Assembly: GCA_914767715.1 (NCBI GenBank)
Contig: OU612070.1
Coordinates: 14,153,501-14,217,500, forward strand
Reading direction: 5' to 3'
Length of the DNA: 64,000 nucleotides
Source of the DNA: Membranipora membranacea
Lineage: Eukaryota > Bryozoa > Gymnolaemata > Cheilostomatida > Membraniporidae
Part shown: piece by piece, positions 1 to 23,000 of the stretch
How the letters are laid out: each line of letters opens with the position of its first letter
Position numbering within the stretch: the first letter of the stretch is position 1
The notes under the pieces: generated by a model
What the model was told of the DNA's origin: nothing
What the model saw: the letters and a program-made list of their open reading frames with translations, nothing else
The model's database searches: none
Translations under genes and position numbers: made by a program

Positions 1-243
1 TCATACAGCTTTCTCGACCGCTTTACATTTACATAGGTTTAGTTAAATACAGCGCAGGCTCAAAATTCGCTACATGGGTTGGGTTCACTTTATATGCCAC
101 TGCTCGGTAAATGCTCGCTGCCACTTCAAGGAAACTTGCATAGGCTTTAATACTACATGCCCGTATGGTTATGGTTATTCGCTGCTGTTGCTGCTGCTGG
201 GGATTCCATCATATCAAATTTCTGTTCATCAAAATTACGCATA

Positions 244-417
244 ATGTGGGACTGCATAATGTGGTACTTCATAATGTGGTACTGCGTAATGTGGTACTGC
301 ATAATGTGATACTGCATAATGCGGTACTGCTAAATGTGGTACTGCATAATGTGGTACTGCATAATGCGGTACTGCATAATGCGGTACTGCATAATGCGGC
401 ACTGCATAATGTGGTAT
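244..417. repeat. 15-bp minisatellite (GTACTGCATAATGTG type), about 12 copies
   Basis: Tandem copies of GGTACTGCATAATGT with single-base variants, in the intron before the first recognised PLC-beta exon, ending about 75 bp before its acceptor. The open frames across it on both strands are products of a unit length divisible by three. Confidence 0.95.
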
Positions 418-493
418 TTAAAAATGTATATAGAATAGATGCTTTTATGCTGCATTATATATTTATGTTGTCTTTGTATTACTATTATTGCAG

Positions 494-11917
<11,424 letters not shown>

Positions 11918-12418
11918 ACATTCTGCTCAGAGAATGATTCAGGACATTGTCAATATTTCACTTCCAGCTCCAGTTAGGCAACAAAAGAAGATATTCCCTT
12001 GGTCCCTCAGGAATTTGGATGTCCATATTTCCAGTCAAAGTCTTTGCATTTTTACACTGCTGATTTGCTCTTAAATTAATCCTGTCTATATGAACCTCTA
12101 AGCTTCGGTGACAATTTTCAATTATTTACTTTCTGCCTTTTTCATAGTCTTGTACTGAAGTTATACATCAGTGTTATAAGATCCCAGTCTTGTCAGGTTG
12201 AAGTGATGTTTGCTGCTATCAGCCTCAATGTTTCTCTGTATTAGTATTTAATAGGTCTTCTTTGGTTCTCTAGTCATAAAGCGATTGTATTTTTGATGCC
12301 TTATAAGGGTATTAGTGTTTCTCTGTGCTCAGTTATATTGAGAAGACTATTTTGTATTAGTATGTATGACAGGCGGCTGGTCATTGAAGAAGATCAGTAT
12401 TCAACATTATCATATTGA

Positions 12419-12545
12419 ATGGTAATATATGGTATTACTATATGGTATTACTATATGGTATTACTATATGGTATTACTATATGGTTTTACTATATGGTAT
12501 TACTATATGGTATTACTATATGGTATTACTATATGGTATTATATA
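12419..12545. repeat. 13-bp minisatellite (GGTATTACTATAT), about 9 copies
   Basis: Nearly perfect tandem copies in the PLC-beta 3' UTR or intergenic region. Confidence 0.95.
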
Positions 12546-12635
12546 TACCCTTTAGTCTATATTATAGTACCTATCTGGGATTGATAATCGTGCAATGTTT
12601 TTCAGTTCATAGGATCTGATGTCCTCTTTATTAGA

Positions 12636-12641
12636 AATAAA
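12636..12641 (+). terminator. Candidate poly(A) signal for PLC-beta
   Basis: AATAAA about 720 nt after the PLC-beta stop codon, in otherwise non-coding AT-rich sequence. It is the first canonical hexamer I noticed on this strand after 11917. Further AATAAA-like sites follow near 12985. Confidence 0.4.
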
Positions 12642-14675
12642 AGAAATCTGTGTTATTATAGTGTGCTCAATATTGTCAAACTTGATCTTAGGATGCAAAT
12701 ATATATGAATTCTAATGTTTATATGTTCAATGATAATTATTTTGGTGTATTTTTTACTCTAGACCTTCGATTACATAACGAAAGTCATTTTATGTCATTG
12801 AAGAATATACAACATGTGGTTGTTGATAGGAATCACAGTTATACGTCACAGCTTTTCTTATTTTTGCGTTTTTCTCAATGTGCTTTTCCAGTATTTTACT
12901 GGTGTACTCTTATATTTTCTAATATCTTGTATTTTTTGTCGAATGACAATCGTTGCCTTTTTAATTGTATAGGACTACATTACTAATAAATAATAGTTAC
13001 ACTGCCTTCTAGGTAGTGTTCTACTAAGAATACTTCAAACTTTAATCAGTTAGGATCAAAGCCCAAAATCAATCGGATCAGTACATTAGTAGAATTCAGT
13101 GACAGAACCTGCTCCAGTTAGATGAGTTCACCAGTGTTGCAAATGTATCGTATTTATTTATTGAGGTTTTCTAAAAGTTTGAAATTTAAGCAAATCAAAC
13201 ATAACTTGTTGACCTCACATACAATATCATAGATGTGGAAAACGACTTGAATAAAAACAAGGGTGTAGGGTTGTACATACTACATAGTAAGTAGAATGAT
13301 GAAAGCATAGTAGCATAAATTATAATATGTTGTTGCATAGTTTTTACTGCTGCCCATTTTTAGAGATGAACCTTTTACGCTGCCTTCCGGTCAGTTCAGC
13401 TGAACTCGGCATTATTGTCTGTTGTGCTGTGAGGGGCCTTCACCTGTTGAGCAAATGCTGGTATGTGTGACATTATATAGTATCATGAGATAGCTGAGTT
13501 TCTTACATCATGCAAAAAAGTTTTTTGGAAGTAAGTTTTTATATAATATATATATATATATATACTTTTATTGTGTATCTACAATCATCATGAATTTTTT
13601 CATGCAGTGAAAGAACAAATAACTTAGAAAATAAGGAAAAACGGAGAGAGAGAAAAAAATACTATAGTAACAAAATTAACAAGATTTAAAGTGCTTTGTA
13701 GTTGTAGTTGTTTTAAATGAGTAAGTTTGGTTAATGAGCGTAGCTGCTTTGGTAAAGAGTTAAAAGCTGTAGTATTTTTTTTGTCTTATGAGTTATGAGA
13801 TGAGTTTGTTTCGTCATACTATTTATTTATAATACGATTATAAATAGCATATGTATAAAAAAAAATGCAATAGGAATAATGAGTGGCTTGTGTACTTATG
13901 ATCAGATCTAAGGTTACTCCTAGTTCGTTTTCAGCCAGTATCCGATGTTTATGTGTTATCATTGTCCCTTTTACTGAAAGGCATTTTTATCGCTTCCAAA
14001 AGCATGACAAAAAAAGAGACGATAATCAGGATGCTTACTGTTGATTTGCCGCTTTCAAAGTTGATTTTGCACTTGTGCCAAAACTCCGGGGGGCCGTCGG
14101 ACGGGGGGCAAAGTCTGGGGGGCTCAGACTACTTTCACACACATGCTGCAGCTTTCACTAAAGCTCTCACTCACAACAGGATAGGCCTACTTATTTAGCT
14201 TTGACCAGCAGGTGAGTAATATAAAATACCCTCCACATTCCAACTCTGTATTGCGCTAGATCATGTGGGAATCCATCATTTGATGGAAGACCTATTTGTG
14301 GCTGGCGGACCCTGGGTTTATATGCTTTTTGTGCTACAACAGTCTTAAGTATAACCGTGACTCCTCGGTCATTGCTGATTATGAACCCAATGTTAAGCTA
14401 TGCTTCAAGGCAGAATAACCCTTTTTCACTTTCCTGCCTTCTTTTTTCCATTTCCTTCTTCTTCTTTCTGCAGGCGTATTGATTATATGTTGATGAGATA
14501 ATATAGATGAGTTGACAGTACCTTGGCTACTACTTGTGGCCGTGAGTTCTGACAAAAAACAAATGACCTACCAACTAAATGATTAAATGAGAGTACCTGC
14601 GACAAATTTAATCCACATTGTGTGCATGAAAAAACATATTGATGATGAACATTGATATCATTTTAGCAGAAGAGA

Positions 14676-17174
14676 ATGGCAGAGGATAAATTACTGTACT
14701 TTAATATCAGAGCTAGAGCTGAAGCTATCCGCATGTTGTATGCTGTGGCAGGTGAGCCTCTGAACGATGAAAGAATTGACTGGTCTAACCCTTTCAAAAA
14801 GGGTATGTGAGATTTACCTCATACAATAATATATCCTATATCCTATTGCCCTAATACGCTCTCATCCCGTACGAGCACTCTTATACCCTAATACACTATT
14901 ATGATCACTGTATCTCCATGGATGGACCTTAGCAAATTTTGGAGCTGTGCGCACCATAGAAATCCCTCCCTGTTCACACTGAGGTTGAAGATTCGGTCTC
15001 TGCTGAGTAGCTCGAATCATGGCGAGCCCACATGTCTGAGCAGTTAGCCCATAAGACTGCAGATCGAGAGGTCCAAGTACGATTCCTGAGAGTGGCAGAT
15101 ACTTCGGCTCGATCTAAGCCCATGGGAACATACACAGTTTTGTAGAGCAATCCAAGAGTTGACAAATCGATTCGAACTCAGAATACACTGAATCCACAGT
15201 GTATACCTTCTGTACAATGATACACTCATGCACTAATACCCTAATGCCGTGATGTACTAGTACACCAATACATTAATATCCTCATACTCTCATACAATGA
15301 CTCACTTTTAACCTTTTGTATTCAAACACTAGTATTAATACTCATATTATGTTCACAGACTCTACACCAAACACGAACAATCTCAAAAAAACTATCTAAG
15401 CTTCCTGGCTGCCAGCCAAGTCATTCACTTCACCACACTCGCTTCGTTGTTTCTGTTACACCAATAGGTGTACGGACACAACATTCAATTTGTAAGCAAT
15501 TTCACTTTTTAATCATTGACTGAATTAATTACGTTGATACATTACAGAGCAGGCCCTGGGACAGCTTCCTGTTTACACATGTGAGCACGGAGAAATGGTC
15601 ATGTCTAACTTCATCGCTAGATATGTAGCTCGGAAATTTGGTAAGGTTGTTCTCTCTAGGTACCATCTGTAAATCGTTTTGTTCTACAGTACAGAAGGTC
15701 AACTGAAAACATTCCTTTAAAATCTATTAAATTAATCAATCAATTTTTTTTTATCATTTGTTGACCATCAATATTCAATATCCATTGACAACAATCAATA
15801 TGATATAACTTTCCAATCATTACTCAGTGGTAACATGGGCGTATATTCCGAAAAATCTGACCCTCCACTTTTCAGACACAACTCGCGCACGAAAATTTTG
15901 CGGACTTATTCGCAATATTTGACATTTGTATGGTTTTTCACCCATTAAATCCAATTTATACCCAGAAATGGGTGTTTATATGGAAAGAGCATGAAAAACT
16001 ACCCGTAGAAGCTGTTTTAAGGATGTCCCCATACACTGATATGATTCTTACCAGGTATGATGGGAAACAGCCAATGGGAAGAAGCCATGAATCACATGGT
16101 GCAGGAGATCAGTCTGGAGATATTTAATGATGTAAGGCAGAGATGTTACCATTGGAAGATACACCAGTGGAGTCCTGCTACGGAGAAACCCGCTGACTTG
16201 ATGGCAGATATTCAAACTAAGATCGTCAAAAGATTGAACTACATTCAGGCTTTGTTCGAGAAACGGGGCATGGAATACATCACATGTGACAAGGTATGAC
16301 CATAGAGTTAATCACTATGTTTCCATATATCGATTTGACACCAGTTTTAAGCTTGATCCATATAAGGGAATAGCATTTAAGTCAACTTACGCATGAACGG
16401 ATAGACATTTTTTGATGCGAAACCAGATACCATATTGAATCTGACAATTCAAATATGGCGGCGTGGCTGAAGGGTTAGCGTGCTTACGCAATGACTTCAA
16501 AGGGCATTGTTTTTCATGTTTGGAAATTTCGAAATGGGAGTGGACCACTCATTCGAGGTATGGGACCATAGTGATTATACACTCTACTTTATACTCTATA
16601 CATAGAGTTATCATAATAAACGCTTTAGTTGACTTAGTATGAGTGATTAATATTCATGCTGTGTGTAGTTCAGTGAGTAGGTGACACATTGTTGTTCTGC
16701 ATACCTTGACAGCTTATTTTAAGACCTACTATTGCTCATGTTTACAAGTGAGCATTGTAACGAAACACATCCTCAGGTGTCAAACTCTGTTTACTCAATC
16801 TTGCAAGAATAGCTTTCTGATATAAATGCAAGTAAGTTGCTATCTATTGGCTAGCAATTTCAGCCCTGAAGTTTATTCAGTTTTAGTCACTTTAATTAAT
16901 TTTTAAAAATTTTATTAATTCAATTTAATCAATTATTTAAATTATAGGCAATTATCAATTTCTTGTTGTATGTTTCCAGATATGCTTGGCTGATGTATGG
17001 CTCTATGCAATGCTAGAGTTCTGTAAGCTAGCAATCCCCGACATTATGGAGATAACACCTTGGGTTAAAGAGTTTGTTGGTAAGGTTGAAGGCAATGAAA
17101 ATCTGATGAACTATTTATCCAATAGACCAGAGTCCCTCATTACACTGGATAATGGAGTGGCGATAACATTTTAG
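14676..17174 (+). CDS. Sigma-like glutathione S-transferase
   Basis: Cytosolic GST conjugating glutathione to electrophiles; some sigma members isomerise prostaglandin H2. Four exons (14676-14802, 15548-15640, 16055-16293, 16980-17174) join in frame to 217 residues, slightly longer than the usual 200-205. The start MAEDKLLYFNIRARAEAIRM carries the Tyr-8-type catalytic tyrosine and the R-x-R-AE motif of sigma GSTs. The second exon gives GQLPVYTCEHGEMVMSNFIA, with the cis-proline (LPV) and a G-site serine, then RYVARKFG. The third holds the alpha-helical domain (NSQWEEAMNHMVQEI, IVKRLNYIQALFEKRGMEYI). The fourth has ICLADVWLYAMLEF, the usual position of the buried aspartate helix. A splice acceptor lies a few bases before the ATG, implying a 5' UTR exon. 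AATAAA is at 17340-17345. Confidence 0.92.
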
Positions 17175-17339
17175 GATCAGTACCTTAAAACATACAGTAA
17201 AACTTGTTCTCATCATTTTATCATTTTCGTCCATATCTATAAATATATATTTTATCTTTTTTTTGTTTTTTTTTGTTTATGAGGTCACAAAGTTGTTATT
17301 TTCCTTTGTTTATAACATACTTATTTATATGAAAACCTC

Positions 17340-17345
17340 AATAAA
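17340..17345 (+). terminator. Candidate poly(A) signal for the GST gene
   Basis: AATAAA 166 nt after the GST stop codon, a typical distance, in AT-rich sequence. Confidence 0.6.
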
Positions 17346-18429
17346 AACACATAAAAAGGTATCCGTATCGTCTTAAATGCTCCAATTGAAAATAAAAAGT
17401 TATATGACAACTAAATAATATTATCAGAATATCTAACAGCCGATATCATGTGGATTATTATCTGCTTTTTAGCCACAGCTGACCTTATGGCTTGACCCTA
17501 TATTGTGCAGCTTAATATTCTATACATCCTGTGAATTGATATTGTAGAAAAGATATATTATGTGCGAGTGGATACATATATACGCATATATATATTTTTT
17601 TATGAATAAATGAACATTTTGGAAGAAATTGGTTTTTTTCTGGTTGAGACATTTTGTATGAATTGTCTTGTTCAAGGGAACAAGGCAATCCAAACCGAAA
17701 TTGCTGCTTCTAGTATAGCGGACTTATCTTCCTTTTCGGTAAGGGAGATAACTTCAATGACATATAGTTAGCGCCTTGACCTTGTTTGATTACTCAGTAC
17801 AAGCTGATTTGCATAAAGCCTTGAAAGCTAGGAAGTAATAGTCCTGGCCATAATTATTGACTAGATACTTGTCACTGTCTTACTAACTGGCAACCAAGAA
17901 AAAATGCCACCTTCCCACCCCATCCATGGACCTTTCTTACTCTGTGGCAGAATATTTTCGCATAAAAGCACAACTGTTATCGCATTTACTAGATTCAAAG
18001 CCATCTTGTTATTATTGTAGAATGTCATTGTATATATGTGCTGGAATCTGATGTGGTGATATAACACCGAAACACAAATCAACTAAAAGGAGAGTATTAA
18101 TCATCAGAGTTATATCTCAAAACACAAAAATCTTTTTTGTCTGATCTCTGATTTCTATCTGCTATATTTGTCACAAAGACAAAAATTTTTTATTATCTTT
18201 CTTTCTATCTATTCTGGATCGCAGTGATTTCGGTTACCATTTCTAGCAGTCAAGGCCGTGATATTCGGCCATTTATTTTTGCGTTTTTGTATAAGTTACA
18301 ATGGGTATACTAAATAAAATGCCTTGAATGGAAATTGATCATTTGATTCCTTGTGATGTTCGACGGAGGAAAAAAATTATTATACCTGATACAATGAATA
18401 CAATATAATATGAGTGCCCCAACAAACAA

Positions 18430-18640
18430 AAAAGATTATTGACATGGGTTAATTCATTGATGGGGGTAAATTCATTGACAGGGGTTGATTCTATGGACAA
18501 TGGTGAATTCAAGGACAGGGGTGAATTCATTGACAGGGGTGGATTCTATGGACAGGGGTGAATTCATTGACAGGGGTGAATTCGTTGACAGGGATGAATT
18601 CATTAACATGGGTGATTCCATTGACAGGTTTATTGTCACC
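18430..18640. repeat. 19-bp minisatellite (GGGGTGAATTCATTGACAG), about 10 copies
   Basis: Imperfect tandem copies in intergenic DNA. Open frames on both strands here are repeat artefacts. Confidence 0.93.
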
Positions 18641-18779
18641 CGTGTGTTTTTTTGTAAATGGCGTGTTGTCTGTTCATGGCTCATGAGAAATATCATAGTG
18701 CGACACTTGATCAAGTTTGAACCAGTTTACCATACTACTGGTGGGCCAGCGGCAACTCATACTCTAAATGCTGATTGGA

Positions 18780-18885
18780 TTCTATGTGTCATCAGATATA
18801 AAACTGTCTTCCGCTTGTTGTGGAGATATGAGTGTAGTGTGAGACTGTTGTGTACATGTGACCTTGATCTCACCAAAATGGCACA
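18780..18885 (-). pseudogene. Extra copy of the membrane-protein gene's last exon
   Basis: About 90 bp here match the last exon at 23001-23116 with few differences (shared: CTCACACTACACTCA, TCTCCACAACAAGC, GACAGTTTTATATCTGATGA on the minus strand). It lies about 4.2 kb away in intergenic DNA in the same orientation. The stop context differs (GACACATAG instead of GATTGA). Confidence 0.7.
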
Positions 18886-19759
18886 AAGCCATGACATGGC
18901 GTCATGCTGTAACTGATATTTTCAGAATCAGTGATCGATTAGCTTTCCAACCATATCTAAAATGTCTAATTCGCTCAACGTTGGTATCATAACCTTAACA
19001 AATCAAATTGCATATTTTTACAGTGTGTAAAATATGTGGTGGGAGAATTGAATATACCTCACTACACAATGGGCATTCACCTGTTGACCTGCAAACAGCT
19101 CTCTAATTGGCATGCTGACAATCCCCTCTCAGTTAAAGTATATATTGTGTTGCTTTAGATCATGTTTGGTCCAATTTGCCAGCATAGGCGGTCGCTCTCT
19201 TTCCGCTGGCAAGCAGTCTGATCGAGGGGGAGCAACTACAAATGCAGGCAAATTCGATCTGATATTATGGTATAGATAGATAGTCATTCCGTTGTTCCTT
19301 ATATTGATTATGTTTATGACTTCAATTTGAGATTTTCTCAGGTGATTTACAAGTTTACGAGCAAGTAAATATTGCTGAGATCTACATCAGCTAGCTGACT
19401 GGGCATAGATATGTCAGACAATGTCTAAAACTCAAAGTGAGAGCACATGAGAGTGAAGCAGGAGACTGAAAAAAGCTAGGGTAGATGCTAAAATTATAGG
19501 ATTCTAAGCAATGTTCCTGCCTGCTTGTGACCATCATTGTATCATTGAATTTCTACGTCAGTATAGGCCTCACTGCCGCCTTACGCAAGTGATCTGAAAA
19601 TCAGCAATTACTGATCAAGTGCATTACACTAAAATTAGGAAAAGGAAAAGTTTTGGAATATCCAGAGATTTAAATCCTGACATGGAAAATGACCCTGGAA
19701 ATCTTATTCATCAGCGGAACAACCCAAGATGACAGGTATTTGATAAAAGTGCATTTCTA

Positions 19760-20020
19760 ATAGGTAAATTCGCGCCCTTGGTAACTATATTAAATAATCA
19801 TTAATTATAATCATTTTCATGGGGAAATCCAACTGAATAGATTTTATGATTAGGTATACAGTTTTTCAATGATATTGGCATGGAACTTAGAATTATCTCC
19901 TCATTGGTAATAGGGAGACAACTTGAATTTAAGTTGGATTCAGTTGGATTTCCCCATGAAAATGATTATGATTAATGATTATGATTAATATAGATACCAA
20001 GGGCGCGAATTTACCTAATA
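19760..20020. mobile_element. Fold-back (MITE-like) element
   Basis: Left arm starts AGGTAAATTCGCGCCCTTGG. The right arm ends with its reverse complement CCAAGGGCGCGAATTTACCT. The complementarity continues inward (ATAATCATTTTCATGGGGAA and TTCCCCATGAAAATGATTAT). No coding capacity. Confidence 0.85.
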
Positions 20021-20169
20021 ATAGCTATAATCAACACAGAGAACACTATTCACGGTTTTTTCATGTGATTTTGATTTACCGCCTTTAGGCTTGAACTAGG
20101 AAATTGTGTGCGTTCCCATAAGCTGCAACTTCAAATGAGACTGCCGCAGCTAGGAAGAAACTCTGGCTG

Positions 20170-20805
20170 GGCATTCCTAAAGACTTAGTTTGAGGCTGCT
20201 ATTTTGTATCACATCTTATTCTCCATATTTAATTCTATCATGTGAGCAATTTCCAGATTTTTAGAATCCAAATATTGAGGAAGTTATTGCCTCTCAAACT
20301 TCCAAAGTGACGACAGTCTATTGGCATTAAGAATAGGCTGGCATACTGTGTGGGATGTCACAACTCGTTATACTTATTATGATATACTAATAGATGAGAT
20401 GATGATCAATATGTTCATGGATATACAGGGTCTCGTACCCAGGTTCAAATAGTCATGCAGGGAACGCGCTATCATTCAGCTATATTGTCTACAGTCTTAA
20501 AGTGCGATGGTAGCCGCGTTGCCTACTGGTATGAAAGACCCAGGTTTGAGTCCCACCCAGGTCTGAATGTTGATCATCATCTTTTCTGTGTGATTATTAG
20601 TGTAATAACTCATAAACTGTATGACGCAATGGGGTGTGCCCGCTGATTCCCAATGCCAATTGAAGGTGATCAACCTGGAATTTTGATAGGCCATAACTTC
20701 CTCAATATTTGGATTTTAAAGCTGGAAATCGCACACATGATAGAATAAAATATGGAGAATAAGATGTGATACATAGTAGCAGCCTCAAACTAAGTCTTTA
20801 ATGTC
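20170..20805. mobile_element. Long inverted repeat with tRNA-like insert
   Basis: Arms of about 130 bp: 20180-20310 (AGACTTAGTTTGAGGCTGCT ...) and 20685-20805 (its reverse complement, ending AGCAGCCTCAAACTAAGTCT). The loop contains a tRNA-promoter-like stretch near 20508-20565 with a B-box-like GGTTTGAGTCCC. Confidence 0.85.
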
Positions 20806-21009
20806 CTTAGATCTTAACCACTTAGTCATTCAGGATGAATGTTTTATGTGAACCAGTTCATGTCAAGTACAGCAAACACAGTCTTCGCGACATGATTCGT
20901 TTTGATATTTTGAACAACTAATCAGCTTGCTATAGCTTACCATATGGAAACCAAGGGATTACGAAGCCAGTTGCAAATTATAATATAATGTAACCTCTTT
21001 TCATTACAG

Positions 21010-22520
21010 CATATCTTTCATTCCGGAATCATAATCTTGGGTCATTCTTTGTGAGAGCTATAGTCGCCACATTCTACACACAAGGGTACAAATATGACAT
21101 AGAAACCTTGGCTGGAATTGTGAGTTCTCTCATTTTTCATATTTAATCCTTACTCTTTTGATGGAACTGATTTTCTGTGGACAAAATTGAATGGGTAACT
21201 CTTTAGAAATCCGAATCTTATGCTCTCTGTAATTTTACAAAATATAGGTTCTTTAACCACTGCAAGTTAAGAAAATTTGCTACCTTAAATGTGTGATTAT
21301 CGAGTTCTGTATAGCTCAAAGGTAACTAGTTGAGGCTTAAATCTCGAAATTGTCAGTAATGGGAAAATAATATGCACAAACTGATATTCAAAATCAGGGT
21401 ATGAAATTAAGCACTGGATGATGACGTCATTATTGTCAGTAAGACAGTAACTACGTCACTACGTGTACGCTAGATAATTAATTTCACACCATGATTTTGA
21501 AGATCAGTTTGGTAACAATGCTGAGATTGCAGCCTCATATCATTAGTTTTGAGCTATATAGAATTGGATGAACACACATTTGCCTGTGTGGCAGCAGTGG
21601 TTTAAGTATCAGCTCCCTACTAAGATTAAACTTTAACTTAATGCTTCTTGCGTTTTTTATATTATTTATTATAGCATTGCATTGGCATTATTATAGTGAC
21701 GACGTCTTCATGTGTTTGAATTGTGATTTGGCTGAAACCCGCTTTACATAAGGGAAAATGAATGATTGCTTGAGACAAAGACCTATCTTTCCTTGGCAAA
21801 TGATACCATATTTTTTCAGATGCAAATTTCAAATTCATGCATTATAGATACGTTGTGCTGTGAATGAATACACTGCTGAGCTGGCAGAGAAATTAAAGAA
21901 GCAAGGTGCTACTAAGGAGCAAGCTGAATACGTATTTATGATGCCTGTACACAAATGTACATTCACTAAAAGAAGGAAACTCTTTTTCCAACCTGGGTTT
22001 GAAATGCATGAGCCTGGTGAACACCCCATGTCTATCACTGAGGCTACTTTTGTGCCAACAACCAGAATCCTATGGCTTGATGGTACGTGGAGCCATATAA
22101 TGTCCCCCTCCTATCCCTCCTATTGTAGACTGTCCCCCCCCCCCCATATTGTAAACTGTCCCCCATATTGGTGACTGTCCATTTCAAGGGCCCAGCCATT
22201 TATGATCATTCTAAATGGGTCAGATCACAATTAGAAATATGAATTAGTCATGAGTCATCTCCTCTTTGTGTTATATTCTTTATTGACTGTGAATTTTTCC
22301 GGAAAACAGCCAACCACATTAAACTTGTTCCTTTCTGCGTTTTCCTTTCAGCATCGCCTCAAAATCTTTCCTGATGATTCACCACTCTCACACTCACATA
22401 ATGAAATAGCGCTGATGAATCTCTCAAAAAAGTTTTTTATTATTCAATCATGTCAAAACATTTTATATTTCAGGTAATAAAGGAACACCCACACTGTCAT
22501 GGAAATTAGTTGAAATATAA
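21010..22520 (+). CDS. Caspase small (p10) subunit, C-terminal exons only
   Basis: Caspases are cysteine proteases that cleave after aspartate. Three exons (21010-21119, 21848-22082, 22474-22520) join in frame to 129 residues and TAA. Exon one gives YLSFRNHNLGSFFVRAIVAT then FYTQGYKYDIETLAGI. This matches the p10 start of caspases (Y-x-SWRN-x-x-x-GSWFIQ), with the S1-pocket Arg kept and Trp replaced by Phe. Exon two gives VNEYTAELAEKLKKQGATKE and CTFTKRRKLFFQPG, the C-x-x-T-x-x-L-x-FFPG end of the p10 fold. About 40 extra residues follow, ending WKLVEI. Exon one starts with two bases of a split codon, so an upstream exon is required. The large subunit with the catalytic His and Cys was not found in the window. 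AATAAA is at 22979-22984. Confidence 0.8.
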
Positions 22521-22850
22521 AATATACCTTATCCGAAACTTGCTCAAGCCTCAATGAGAATTAGACATACAAGAAAGAATAAGGGGAGGAGGAGAACTTT
22601 CAGTTCACTGCCACTATCAATTCAATTAGCAGTAACTCAGCATGTGGTCTTTGTTGATGGCCTTTTCAATGATGTCTGAGATCATCAAGAGCACATCAAA
22701 AATAGAAGAATATAGATTTTTATCAGTACTCAGGTATGCCCTTCATGACTAAATCAACACTGATTGTTGGCACAAATTGTCCGGCCATAATAACTTTTAT
22801 AGCCATTACCATTTTTATACTGATCCACTTATCAACTGATACTGCTCCTT

Positions 22851-22856
22851 TTTATT
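22851..22856 (-). terminator. Candidate poly(A) signal for the multi-pass membrane protein gene
   Basis: AATAAA on the minus strand, about 145 nt past the stop codon of the membrane-protein gene. Confidence 0.45.
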
Positions 22857-22978
22857 CATGAAACTACATAACGGCCCTTTTAATTTCACTATGATTTTTT
22901 TCATTTTTGTTCATGCCCCAGGCTTTTGTACATTGTAAACATGATCTTTAGTGGTACCTTGGTAAATTGATCAGTAAT

Positions 22979-22984
22979 AATAAA
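22979..22984 (+). terminator. Candidate poly(A) signal for the caspase gene
   Basis: AATAAA 459 nt after the caspase stop, immediately before the 3' end of the opposing gene (stop at 23001-23003 on the minus strand). The two genes would be convergent and might overlap in their 3' UTRs. Confidence 0.4.
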
Positions 22985-23000
22985 TTGTATATTCATTCAT

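Larger units (their letters stand above)
11918..14675. other. PLC-beta 3' UTR and intergenic stretch, no gene recognised
   Basis: Contains a 13-bp minisatellite at about 12419-12545, a TA run near 13540-13565 and a G-rich block at 14088-14128. The longest open frame (12663-12986, 107 codons) is AT-rich and has no recognisable domain or splice structure. The acceptor just before the GST start (TTTTAGCAG ending near 14669) suggests an upstream non-coding exon of the GST gene somewhere in this interval, which I could not place. Confidence 0.5.
17175..21009. other. Intergenic stretch rich in fold-back repeats
   Basis: Between the GST stop and the first recognised caspase exon. It holds a 19-bp minisatellite (18430-18640), a copy of the terminal exon of the seven-pass-like gene (about 18780-18885), MITE remnants (18706-18780, 19157-19262), a fold-back element (19760-20020) and a long inverted repeat (20170-20805). 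I looked for exons encoding the caspase large subunit, including a QACRG-type active site, and did not see them. A small open segment after a possible acceptor near 19022 reads CKICGGRIEYTSLHNGHSP. It looks vaguely like a zinc ribbon, but I cannot support it as a gene. Confidence 0.55.

Noticed and set aside
18485-18916. 143-codon open frame
   Set aside because: It covers a 19-bp minisatellite and the antisense of the duplicated terminal exon. It is a repeat artefact.
19022-19110. CKICGGRIEYTS segment after a possible acceptor
   Set aside because: Only about 28 residues before a stop, two cysteines, and no partner exon. Too little to call a zinc finger or transposase relic.
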